Positions 18,040 through 25,360 of a DNA stretch of 34,291 nucleotides are shown piece after piece (position 1 is the first letter of the stretch; every line of letters begins with the position of its first letter). This DNA is from Sulfopaludibacter sp035606355 (lineage in GTDB: Bacteria; Acidobacteriota; Terriglobia; Bryobacterales; Bryobacteraceae). The notes under the pieces are model-generated. The model was given only the letters and a program-made list of their open reading frames with translations. It made no database searches and was not told the DNA's origin. Both the position numbers and the translations under genes were made by a program. The stretch is taken from positions 1 to 34,291 of the forward strand of contig DATNFO010000028.1 of assembly GCA_035606355.1 (NCBI GenBank). The letters run 5' to 3'.

Positions 18040-18826
18040 CGCGCAAGAAGACGCATGCGCACGAAAACCACGAGCGCTGGCTGGTTTCCTACGCGGACTT
18101 CATCACCCTGCTCTTCGCGTTTTTGTGGTGATGTTCGCTTCTACGCAAGCCGACAAAAACAAGGCGAAGGCCGTTTCCGACTCGGTCCGGGAGGCGCTCG
18201 AACACGGCCAACTCTCAAGCGCGATCTCGACCGTTCTGGGGCGCGGCAAGCACGACGTCATCAAAGCGCGCAACGCAGATCCCGCTGTGAAGGAGGAGAA
18301 CGAGTCGCAAGCTCCGAAAGCCGTGGAGCGGCCCGAGGATCTGAAGCAATCGATGGAGACGCTACAGCGCGGACTGGCTGCGGAATTGAGAGATGGCAAG
18401 GTGCAACTCAGTTTGGAAGCTCGCGGCCTGGTAATCAGTCTGCGGGAAGCGGCGTTCTTCGCTTCGGGCGATGACGCCCTATCGCCGGCGAGCATTCCCG
18501 TCCTCGGCAAGATTGCGGCGGTAGTGCAGCGCCTTCCCAATCAGGTCCGATTGGAAGGGCACACTGATTCCATCCCGATTCACAATTCCCGGTTTCGCGG
18601 CAATTGGGAGCTTTCGGCGGCCCGCGCCATCGCCATGGCGGAGGTGCTCTCCGAACGCTATCAAGTGTCCCGTGCGCGCCTGGCGATTGCGGGCTATGCG
18701 GAGAATGCCCCGGTCGATACGAACGAAACCGAGGAAGGCCGCGCACACAACCGGCGCGTTGCTGTTGTGCTGCTGACGCAGGAAGGCCAGAAGTCCGAGC
18801 CGGCCGCAAAGGACAAAAAACCATGA
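18036..18826 (+). pseudogene. motB: Flagellar motor stator protein MotB, split by a one-base frameshift
   Basis: The frame starts at 18036 with MTRKKTHAHENHERWLVSYA followed by DFITLLFAF, including the ion-binding Asp of the membrane helix, then hits TGA at 18129-18131 after 31 codons. The expected continuation VVMFASTQADK is in another frame from 18125 to 18826 and runs through an intact OmpA-like peptidoglycan-binding domain (LEGHTDSIPIHNSRF, then LSAARA, AGYAENAPVDTNETEEGRAHNRRV). Family members read ...FAFFVVMF here, needing six T residues; five are present at 18120-18124. Restoring one T gives a normal ~263-aa MotB. The rest of the gene shows no decay. The options are a true recent mutation, a sequencing or assembly error, or frameshifting. 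It overlaps motA and fliW by 4 bp and 4 bp. Confidence 0.87.
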
Positions 18827-19278
18827 CCGTCTCCACCGCGCATTTCGGGTCAATTGCCGTCGATCCGGGCGCTATCGTCGAATTCCCGGAAGGTCTGCCT
18901 GGGTTTGAAGAGATGCGCCAATTCGTTCCGTTGCGGCATCCGGCGGCAACGGGTCTCGTATTCCTGCAGAGCCTCGATTCACCGGCTCTTTGTTTCCTGG
19001 CGGTGCCCGTTCAGGTGGTCCGCCCGAACTACCGCGTCGAGATGCCGGCTGACGATCTGGAACTGCTCGGGTTTGCGCCGGACTGCCGTCCCGTGTTGGG
19101 TCGCGACGTCAACGCGCTCGCTTTTCTTTCCCTTGAAGAAGGCGCGGCCCCGAGCGTGAACCTTCGGTCGCCGGTGGTGATTTCGCTGCGATCCTGCCGC
19201 GCCGTCCAAGCCATCCGGACAGACGAGCGCTATGGCTATCGCGAGCCGTTGATCGAAGAGGAGGCCGTATGCTCGTAA
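18823..19278 (+). CDS. fliW: Flagellar assembly factor FliW (CsrA antagonist)
   Basis: This 151-aa protein carries FliW signatures: an N-terminal FGSIAVDPGAIVEFPEGLPGFEE, the central FLQSLDSPALCFLAVP, and a C-terminal VNLRSPVVISLRSCRAVQAI. In Bacillus and Campylobacter, FliW binds either flagellin or CsrA; when flagellin is secreted, free FliW sequesters CsrA and relieves repression of flagellin translation. It overlaps motB by 4 bp and csrA by 10 bp, so FliW and CsrA are produced together. fliC follows two genes later with a leader that carries CsrA-like sites. Confidence 0.95.
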   Translation: MTVSTAHFGSIAVDPGAIVEFPEGLPGFEEMRQFVPLRHPAATGLVFLQSLDSPALCFLAVPVQVVRPNYRVEMPADDLELLGFAPDCRPVLGRDVNALAFLSLEEGAAPSVNLRSPVVISLRSCRAVQAIRTDERYGYREPLIEEEAVCS

Positions 19279-19505
19279 TCCGCAGGCGCCCGGGCGAATC
19301 GCTCGTCATCGGGGAGGATATCGAGATCGAGATCATCGAGTGCGGAGCCTCGCGTGTGAAACTCGGGATTCGAGCGCCAAGGAGCATCCCGGTCACCCGC
19401 TCGGAACTGAGGCAAACACGCGCGCAGAACCTGGCCGCGGCACGGTCGCTGGAGGCCATCGCGCCGGCCGAACTCGCGGCGATGCTCAAGGGGGTTGGGG
19501 CATGA
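19269..19505 (+). CDS. csrA: CsrA, RNA-binding translational regulator
   Basis: This 78-aa protein starts MLVIRRRPGESLVIGEDIEI and continues with VKLGIRAPRSIPVTRSEL, the five-strand CsrA fold. The conserved N-terminal RNA-contact strand and the GIRAP-x-x-IPV-x-R segment containing the key Arg are present. CsrA dimers bind GGA in hairpin loops of target leaders and block translation. The C-terminal helix is slightly longer than in E. coli CsrA, as is usual for FliW-partnered CsrA, where the tail contacts FliW. The start overlaps fliW, and the stop overlaps the TPR gene by 4 bp. Confidence 0.96.
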   Translation: MLVIRRRPGESLVIGEDIEIEIIECGASRVKLGIRAPRSIPVTRSELRQTRAQNLAAARSLEAIAPAELAAMLKGVGA

Positions 19506-21547
19506 GTGCCGTCGAGCTGGCCAGGCTGCAATGGGCGGTGGAGTTGCATCGCAACGGAGATCTTGCGGAAGCGGAGGCAATTTACGGGGCCATTCTCGAA
19601 ACGGATCCACAGAATGCCGACGCGTGGCACCTTTTGGGCCGCGTGGCTCTCCAGCAGGGGCATACCCGCGACGCCGCGGCACGTGTTTTGCAAGCCATTC
19701 GAATCCGCGGCGAAGTGCCCGACTTTCACACGGCGCTCGGCGAGGTGCTCGCGGCGGAGGGGCGGCATGCCGACGCGGTGCTCTGCTTCCGCGAGGCTTT
19801 ACGCCTGACCCCGGAGTTTCTGCCGGCCCTGTTGAACCTGGGAATGGCGTATGCCGCGCAGAAGATGTATCGCGAGGCATGCCCTTTCTACCTGCGCATC
19901 ATCCAGCGCGACCCGTCGTGCTCACAGGCCTTCAATAATCTGGGCAACGCGCTGCGCGGGCTGGGCGCGTACGAAGAAGCCATCGACTGCTTTCAGGAGG
20001 CCCTGCGGCTACGGCCCTCGGAGCCGGAGCCCGCGGTGAACCTGGCGGCTACCTATCTGCACATGCAGCGCTTTGGCGAGGCTGAGCTGTGGGCACGGAA
20101 AGCACTCCTGCTGCGGCCTGGCCTGGTTGAGGCGCTCTCGAATCTATCGATCGCGCTGCTGCGTCAGGATCGCGCGGTGGATGCGGAGCGGGTCGCGCGT
20201 GAGGCGCTGGCGAGGTGCTCTTCCGCGCCGCATCTGCACTCCAATCTCGCATCGGTGCTGCTGCGGCAAAAGCGGTTCCGCGAAGCCGAAGCGGCGTGCC
20301 GTCAGGCGCTCGAATGGGATGGGACGAATGCCGAGGCGTCGAACAATCTGGGAGTCGCACTGCAGAATCTCGATCGTCTCGACGAGTCAGCGGAACAATT
20401 GGAAGCGGCGACGCGCAAGCGCCCCGAATACTCCGAGGCATGGACGAATCTCGGCACCGTTCGCGAGTCGCAACGCCGGCCGGAAGAGGCGCTCGCGTGC
20501 TTCGATGAAGCGCTTCGACATCAGCCGCTCTATGCCAAGGCGCATTTCTGCCGGGCATTTCCACTATTGCGCGCGGGCCGTTTGCCCGAGGGTCTTTCTG
20601 AATACGAATGGCGCTGGAAGCTACAGCGCGAACGGCCCCGCGGCTTTTCGCTCCCCTCGTGGGACGGCGGTCCGCTCGGCGGAAAAACCATTCTGCTGTT
20701 CGCCGAACAGGGGCTCGGCGATACGCTGCAATTCATCCGATATGCGCCGCTATTGGCGTCGCGAGGCGCTCGCATCATCGTCGAGTGTCAGCCGAAAATC
20801 GCCGGTCTGGTTTCGCGTGTTGCGGGTGTCGCAGCGGCGATTACGCCTGGCGATGCCATACCGCCCTGCGATTGTTCGACCCCGCTCATGAGCCTTCCTC
20901 TGTTATGCGCAACCACGCTCGAAACGATTCCCGCGAACATTCCTTACCTCTCTGCGCGGCCGGAACTCTCCGCGCAGATGGAGTCGCGGATATCGGCAAC
21001 AGGACTGCGTGTTGGCGCCGCATGGGCCGGCAATCCGGAACACGCGAGCGACAGGCATCGATCGATGCCGCTGAGCCACTTTGCGGCCTTAGCCGAAGTT
21101 CCGGATACCACCCTGTACAGCCTGGCCCCGCAAGGCTGCGGCAAGGCGTCGTGGCTTCATGAACCGCTTCATCGCGATGAGGGAGTGGAAGAACTCGCCG
21201 CTCTCATTGCTTGCCTCGATCTGATCGTCACAGTCGATACCATGCCTGCCCATCTCGCCGGAGCATTGGGCAAGCCGGTTTGGACGCTGCTCAGCGCGGC
21301 TGCCGACTGGCGATGGTTTTCCGCCCGCGAAATCACCCCCTGGTATCCTTCGATGCGCCTCTTTCGGCAGGAGCGCTCCGGAGATTGGGCCCCCGTAGTA
21401 CAGCGCGCCGCCGCCGGATTGCGCGGTTCAAATATTGCGGATTCCCGCCGATATGAGTTTGTGAAGGCCGGAACGCGAGCCGAATGGAACCGCGGACACC
21501 GGCTGCGGCAGGATGCCGAAAATTCACAACAGGACGTAAAACAATGA
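19502..21547 (+). CDS. TPR-repeat protein with C-terminal glycosyltransferase-like domain
   Basis: This 681-aa protein has about ten to eleven tetratricopeptide repeats over residues ~5-370 (for example AFNNLGNALRGLGAYEEAID and AEASNNLGVALQNLDRLDES). They are followed by a Rossmann-like region beginning WDGGPLGGKTILLFAEQGLG, with GAAWAGNPEHASDRHRSMPL and IVTVDTMPAHLAGALGKPVW. This C-terminal part resembles the GT9/SPINDLY-like glycosyltransferase domain fused to TPRs in many bacteria. Because it sits between csrA and fliC with 4-bp overlaps on both sides, flagellin glycosylation is a reasonable inference; Caulobacter FlmG has comparable architecture and that role. The start ATG at 19502 overlaps the csrA stop. 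The 3' end contains the fliC promoter and leader. Confidence 0.85.
   Translation: MSAVELARLQWAVELHRNGDLAEAEAIYGAILETDPQNADAWHLLGRVALQQGHTRDAAARVLQAIRIRGEVPDFHTALGEVLAAEGRHADAVLCFREALRLTPEFLPALLNLGMAYAAQKMYREACPFYLRIIQRDPSCSQAFNNLGNALRGLGAYEEAIDCFQEALRLRPSEPEPAVNLAATYLHMQRFGEAELWARKALLLRPGLVEALSNLSIALLRQDRAVDAERVAREALARCSSAPHLHSNLASVLLRQKRFREAEAACRQALEWDGTNAEASNNLGVALQNLDRLDESAEQLEAATRKRPEYSEAWTNLGTVRESQRRPEEALACFDEALRHQPLYAKAHFCRAFPLLRAGRLPEGLSEYEWRWKLQRERPRGFSLPSWDGGPLGGKTILLFAEQGLGDTLQFIRYAPLLASRGARIIVECQPKIAGLVSRVAGVAAAITPGDAIPPCDCSTPLMSLPLLCATTLETIPANIPYLSARPELSAQMESRISATGLRVGAAWAGNPEHASDRHRSMPLSHFAALAEVPDTTLYSLAPQGCGKASWLHEPLHRDEGVEELAALIACLDLIVTVDTMPAHLAGALGKPVWTLLSAAADWRWFSAREITPWYPSMRLFRQERSGDWAPVVQRAAAGLRGSNIADSRRYEFVKAGTRAEWNRGHRLRQDAENSQQDVKQ
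21428..21454 (+). promoter_or_regulatory. Sigma-28 (FliA)-like promoter of fliC
   Basis: TCAA (21428-21431), a 15-bp gap and GCCGATAT (21447-21454) match the TAAA-N15-GCCGATAA form of FliA promoters. It lies inside the 3' end of the TPR-glycosyltransferase gene. Transcription is predicted from about 21461, giving an ~83-base fliC leader. Confidence 0.7.
21506..21518 (+). promoter_or_regulatory. CsrA-type hairpin with GGA loop in the fliC leader
   Basis: CGGCA and TGCCG pair perfectly and enclose GGA at 21511-21513. CsrA sites typically show GGA in a hairpin loop with an A before and U after, as here (A-GGA-U). Four more GGA triplets lie in the leader at 21470, 21486, 21494 and 21532. Confidence 0.6.
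21531..21534 (+). promoter_or_regulatory. fliC ribosome binding site overlapping a GGA CsrA motif
   Basis: AGGA ends nine bases before the ATG at 21544 and decides the flagellin start. The site reads ACAGGACGT, close to the CsrA consensus ACARGGAUGU, so CsrA bound here would block ribosomes. Confidence 0.6.
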
Positions 21548-23112
21548 TTTCCCTTCAAACGAACGTAGCTTCCCTGGCGGCGCAGGAAAATCTGCGCGTC
21601 AATACCAATTTTCAAAAAGACACCATCGAGAAGTTGACCAGCGGCTACCGCATTAACCGCGCGGGAGACGACGCCGCCGGCCTGGCGGCGGCCAACCAGT
21701 TACGCAGCAAGGTCGCAGAGCTGAATCAGGGCGTGCTGAACGCCAATGACGGCGCCGGCCAGTTGCAGATCATGGACGGCGGCCTCAGTAACATCGGCAA
21801 CATCCTCGACCGGCTGAAGACGCTCGCAACCGAATCGGCCTCGGACACCTTCAGCGGCAACCGTTCCACGCTCAACAGCGAATACCAGTCGCTGCTGCAG
21901 GAAGTGAATCGGCAGGCTTCCAACATCGGGCTGAGCTCCCAGGGTGGCGCCGGTTCGCAGTTCAATAAGAACCTTTCTGTGTATATCGGCGGCGGCAGCA
22001 CGCAGACGAATGCTCAGGTTTCTGTGGACCTCGGGGGCGCGAAGAACTTGGTAGACTCGAGCGGCCTGGCCATCGGCAGCACCAGCATTGACGCCGGGGG
22101 CACGGCGCTCAGCAACAACTCGCAGAATACGCTCAATAACACGACTACCATGATCCTGACCACCCACACGACGGGCGGCAAGCAGACCTTTGACATCAAC
22201 TACATCGATGGCAGCGGTACGCAGCAGGTCATGCATGCGTCGGTGACCTCCACCGATGCGAACGGCATCAGCGTTTCCGCCGCTGTGAACCAGTTAAACA
22301 GCCAGCTCACTTCTATCAATCTGACGGCTGCCGTGGATTCCTCCGGCCAGTTGGTCATCGGCGGCACGACCGGGTTCGCGCTCGTAGGCGCGGCGGTTAC
22401 GGCTAATGCCGGTGGTTCGGGCTCGATCTCGGCCACCAGCGGGCTCACCAGCACTACAGCGACGGGCTACAACAAGTCCGACTACAACGTGCAGACCACC
22501 TTTGCAGCGCCGAATTCCAGCCAGCCCGAAATCATTTCGTTCTCGAATGGCCAGGTGACGAAGTTTGTCACGCTGGACAGCACCCTGACCGATGGTGCGG
22601 ACCTCGCCGATGCCATCAACCAGCAGACCGCCTCGATGGGCATCACCGCTATCGTCAACAACTCCGGCGGCACAGGTGTCAGCATCGAGAGCACCGGCAG
22701 TTTCACGATGACGATGGTGCAGCACGACGACGACGGCAGCGGCAATGCGGCGGGCCCGTTCACAGGCAGTTATGCCGTCGGCCAGCAGATCGATGTGACG
22801 GGGCCCTCGACCACCGCTTCGACGACCGGCAACGCGCTCTCGGCCCTGACGGCCATCAACAACGCGGTCGCGCAACTCGGGCAGGTACAGGGCCGCGTCG
22901 GCGCTGGTGAAAACCAGCTTAAGTACGCCATCAACCTGGCGCAATCGCAGATCACCAATTTCTCTTCGGCAGACTCCCAAATTCGTGACGCGGATGTCGC
23001 CGCCGAAGCCGCCAACCTCACCAAGGCCCAGGTGCTGCAACAGGCATCCATCGCTGCCATGGCGCAAGCCAATTCGGCTCCGCAGCAGATCCTCAGCCTG
23101 CTGCGCGGCTAA
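21544..23112 (+). CDS. fliC: Flagellin
   Basis: This 522-aa filament subunit starts MISLQTNVASLAAQENLRVN at the ATG with an AGGA ribosome binding site. The open frame upstream to 21484 is leader sequence. N-terminal D0/D1 helices (residues 1-150, with KLTSGYRINRAGDDAAGLA) and C-terminal D1/D0 helices (about 430-522, ending QQASIAAMAQANSAPQQILS then LLRG) are canonical. The middle is Ser/Thr/Gly/Asn-rich and variable, as expected for the surface domains and as suitable O-glycosylation substrate. It is the only flagellin in the window. A strong hairpin follows at 23128. Control by FliA and by FliW/CsrA is predicted from upstream elements. Confidence 0.96.
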   Translation: MISLQTNVASLAAQENLRVNTNFQKDTIEKLTSGYRINRAGDDAAGLAAANQLRSKVAELNQGVLNANDGAGQLQIMDGGLSNIGNILDRLKTLATESASDTFSGNRSTLNSEYQSLLQEVNRQASNIGLSSQGGAGSQFNKNLSVYIGGGSTQTNAQVSVDLGGAKNLVDSSGLAIGSTSIDAGGTALSNNSQNTLNNTTTMILTTHTTGGKQTFDINYIDGSGTQQVMHASVTSTDANGISVSAAVNQLNSQLTSINLTAAVDSSGQLVIGGTTGFALVGAAVTANAGGSGSISATSGLTSTTATGYNKSDYNVQTTFAAPNSSQPEIISFSNGQVTKFVTLDSTLTDGADLADAINQQTASMGITAIVNNSGGTGVSIESTGSFTMTMVQHDDDGSGNAAGPFTGSYAVGQQIDVTGPSTTASTTGNALSALTAINNAVAQLGQVQGRVGAGENQLKYAINLAQSQITNFSSADSQIRDADVAAEAANLTKAQVLQQASIAAMAQANSAPQQILSLLRG

Positions 23113-23127
23113 TTGCATCTCTAATCA

Positions 23128-23149
23128 GAGGGCCGGACAGCCGGCCCTC
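23128..23149 (+). terminator. Hairpin after fliC
   Basis: GAGGGCCGG and CCGGCCCTC form a perfect 9-bp stem with an ACAG loop, 15 bp after the fliC stop. No T-tract follows, so it may be a terminator of the Rho-assisted type or a stabiliser of the abundant flagellin message. Confidence 0.6.
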
Positions 23150-23168
23150 ACGTACCCTTTGACTCGTT

Positions 23169-24542
23169 ATGTCCAGTCCCGTTTCCAGTTCGGCCTTCAC
23201 GGGTAGCAGCCAGTTTTCGACGTCGCTGCAACAGTCCATGCAACGCGCCCTGGCCATTGCGTCGCTGCCCATGGAGGAGATGCAGAACGATTTGAATGCG
23301 ATGCAGTCGCAATCGTCGGAACTGAGTGCGTTGCGGTCGGCTTTCAACAACGTCCAGTCGGCGCTCGATGGCGTGGATTCCGCACTTGGGCTTGCGTCCT
23401 ACTCATCTTCTGTCTCCGACGATTCTGTCGCTTCCGTGGCCTTAAGCGGAACGCCCGTCGCGAGCTCGTTCAGTCTGAGGGTCGTCAGCATGGGGGCATA
23501 CGCGACCTCGATGAGCAAGGATTCTCTCGCGCGCGTTCCAGACCCCTCAAACAGCAATTTCGGTGATGCCACCAAATACACCTTGCAGGTGGGCACTCAA
23601 TCGCAGACCATTACCGCGGCGGGGAGCACTTTGGCCGGCTTGGCCGATGCAATCAATCAAAACGGAGCCGCCCAGGCGACGATCGTGAATATCGGACCGC
23701 CATCGGCGCCGGATTATCGCCTTTACCTACAGGGAAAACAACTCGGCGACTTACCCATCACGCTCTCCACTGCCAACGGCAGCAATATCGGGACGAGCCT
23801 TGTGTCGCCACAGACGACGGGCGCGGACGCAACCTACCAGGTGAACGGCCAACCCAGCACTCCGATCGCAACTGATACGCGGACTGTGACGGTCCAGCCG
23901 GGAGTCACCGTCACGTTGCTGAGCGACGGTGACGCGACAGTAGACATCACGCGCAATACCGCCGCGCTCAGTAGCGCTTTTTCGAATTTGGCGAGTGCGT
24001 ACAATTCCGCGATGACCGAGATCAATAAGAATCACGGCTCATCCGGCGGTGCGCTGACCGGGCAGAGTATCGTGATGACGCTGAGTTCCGCCCTGCGCGA
24101 CATGGTCGGTTATTCCGGAGGGCCTTCGGAAGCGGCGAATCTCACCGCACTGGGACTTTCCCTTGATCGCAACGGCGTGCTCTCATTCGATGGATCTAAA
24201 TTGAAGACGGCTGCAACTGCGAACCTGAGTGCAGTCAGTGCTCTCATCGGTTCCAGCGATACGGGCGGATTTCTGAAATCCGCCAATGACCGCTTGAACT
24301 CGCTCACGGACTCCAGCAGCGGTGTCCTGCCGGGCGCGATAAACACTGTCCTTTCCGGCATCACGAGAAAAACCGCGCAGATCACCGACGAGCAGGACAA
24401 GTTGAACACGCTGCAAACAAACCTGCAGCAGCAAATGTCGGCTGCCGATGCGGCCATTGCCGCGCTCGAACAACAACAAAGCTACCTGCAGAGTCTCTTC
24501 GGGGCTATGCAGACGCAAACGCAGGCGAATGCCAATGCATAA
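23169..24542 (+). CDS. fliD: Flagellar filament cap protein FliD
   Basis: This 457-aa protein forms the filament cap that folds exported flagellin into place. The N-terminal part (ASLPMEEMQNDLNAMQSQSS, LSALRSAFNNVQSALDGVDS) and the C-terminal coiled region (ITRKTAQITDEQDKLNTLQ, then QQQMSAADAAIAALEQQQSYL) are characteristic of FliD_N and FliD_C. The middle is beta-rich and variable. The usual N-terminal GlDw-like motif is replaced by a Ser-rich leader, so the very N-terminus is divergent. No Shine-Dalgarno is apparent before the ATG at 23169. It follows fliC by 56 bp and overlaps the next small gene. Confidence 0.92.
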   Translation: MSSPVSSSAFTGSSQFSTSLQQSMQRALAIASLPMEEMQNDLNAMQSQSSELSALRSAFNNVQSALDGVDSALGLASYSSSVSDDSVASVALSGTPVASSFSLRVVSMGAYATSMSKDSLARVPDPSNSNFGDATKYTLQVGTQSQTITAAGSTLAGLADAINQNGAAQATIVNIGPPSAPDYRLYLQGKQLGDLPITLSTANGSNIGTSLVSPQTTGADATYQVNGQPSTPIATDTRTVTVQPGVTVTLLSDGDATVDITRNTAALSSAFSNLASAYNSAMTEINKNHGSSGGALTGQSIVMTLSSALRDMVGYSGGPSEAANLTALGLSLDRNGVLSFDGSKLKTAATANLSAVSALIGSSDTGGFLKSANDRLNSLTDSSSGVLPGAINTVLSGITRKTAQITDEQDKLNTLQTNLQQQMSAADAAIAALEQQQSYLQSLFGAMQTQTQANANA

Positions 24543-24840
24543 CCTCGCGGGACTGGAGTGGCAAGCCGGCAAACTGCGGCATAGCATTGCGATCGGGGAC
24601 TTTGCCGCATCGGAGGCTGCCGCGTCCCTCTACATCGCTCAGGTCGCCCGCACGATCTCCGAACTGCCGCCCGATCGCGCCCGGACAACCGTCGAGGAAG
24701 CGTGCGCCCTTCTCGAATGGGCCCGCCGAAACATCTGCGCGGCACGCGCGTCGCTCGCCACGCGCCTCGCTGCACTCCGCCGCGTCTCCGGCTATGCTCC
24801 CCCGGCCATCGCCGACCCCGCATTTACCCTGCGCGGGTGA
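24529..24840 (+). CDS. Small protein after fliD, possible FliT/FlgN-like chaperone
   Basis: The frame starts at ATG 24529 (or 24535) inside the last codons of fliD and encodes about 101-103 aa. Residues 5-80 are Ala/Leu/Arg-rich and strongly helical (EWQAGKLRHSIAIGDFAASE, ARTTVEEACALLEWARRNI). This composition and position are typical of flagellar export chaperones such as FliT, but no diagnostic residues were recognised and FliS motifs are absent. The last ~20 residues (RRVSGYAPPAIADPAFTLRG) and the stop codon come from the first unit of a tandem repeat, so the native C-terminus may have been replaced. Confidence 0.5.
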   Translation: MPMHNLAGLEWQAGKLRHSIAIGDFAASEAAASLYIAQVARTISELPPDRARTTVEEACALLEWARRNICAARASLATRLAALRRVSGYAPPAIADPAFTLRG

Positions 24841-25016
24841 ACGCAAGCCGGTTTGCCGGCTTTGGCAGCCGCGCTCCGCGCACGCCAAATCGGCGCGCCA
24901 CGCTGCACTCCACCCCGTCTCCCGCTATGCTCCCCCGGCCATCGCCGACCACGCATTTACCCTGCGCGGGTGAACGCAACCTGGTTTGCCGGCTTGACAG
25001 CCGCGCTCCGCGCGAC

Positions 25017-25039
25017 CCGACAGGAAGGATTCCTGTCGG
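25017..25039. repeat. Dispersed 23-bp palindrome, copy 2
   Basis: Arms CCGACAGGAA and TTCCTGTCGG surround a 3-bp centre. It lies within unit 2 of the tandem repeat and is inverted relative to the copy after icd. Confidence 0.8.
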
Positions 25040-25175
25040 CACGTCAAACCCGCGCGACTCGCTGCCCTCCACCGCGTCTCCGGCGATGCTCCTCCGGCCA
25101 TCGCAGACCACGCATTTACCCTACGCGGGTGAACGCAACCTGGTTTGCCGGCTTGACAGCCGCGCTCCGCGCGAC

Positions 25176-25198
25176 CCGACAGGAAGGATTCCTGTCGG
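25176..25198. repeat. Dispersed 23-bp palindrome, copy 3
   Basis: Identical to copy 2 including the centre, within unit 3 of the tandem repeat, followed at once by the truncated fourth unit. Confidence 0.8.
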
Positions 25199-25360
25199 CA
25201 CGGCCGCGTCTCCGGCTATGCTCCCCCGGCCATCGGCCGGCCACGCATTTACCCTGCGCCGGTGACCGCAACCTGGTTGCCGGCTCCGGCACGCCAAACG
25301 TTCCGCCGCAAACTACTCCTGTCCGACTTCAGCCGCCTGCGGTAAAATCGAAAATTCATT

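Larger units (their letters stand above)
24770..25300 (+). repeat. Four-unit tandem repeat of about 100-158 bp
   Basis: Units begin near 24770, 24903, 25061 and 25199 with CTGCxCTCC followed by CGCGTCTCCGGCTATGCTCC. They continue with ACGCATTTACCCTGCGCGGG and TTTGCCGGCTTGACAGCCGC. Offsets between equivalent points are 133, 159 and 132 bp. Units 2 and 3 contain an extra ~27 bp holding the palindrome seen at 12540; unit 1 lacks it at a precise point. Apart from the small flagellar gene's tail, 24841-25360 contains no gene. Confidence 0.88.

Noticed and set aside
18120..18125. Classic programmed -1 slippery heptamer in motB
   Set aside because: The context GCG TTT TTG lacks the X-XXY-YYZ pattern and the T-run is only five long, so mutation or sequence error is more likely.
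24770..25300. CRISPR array
   Set aside because: Units are 100-158 bp, adjacent and similar along their whole length, without unique spacers or cas genes.
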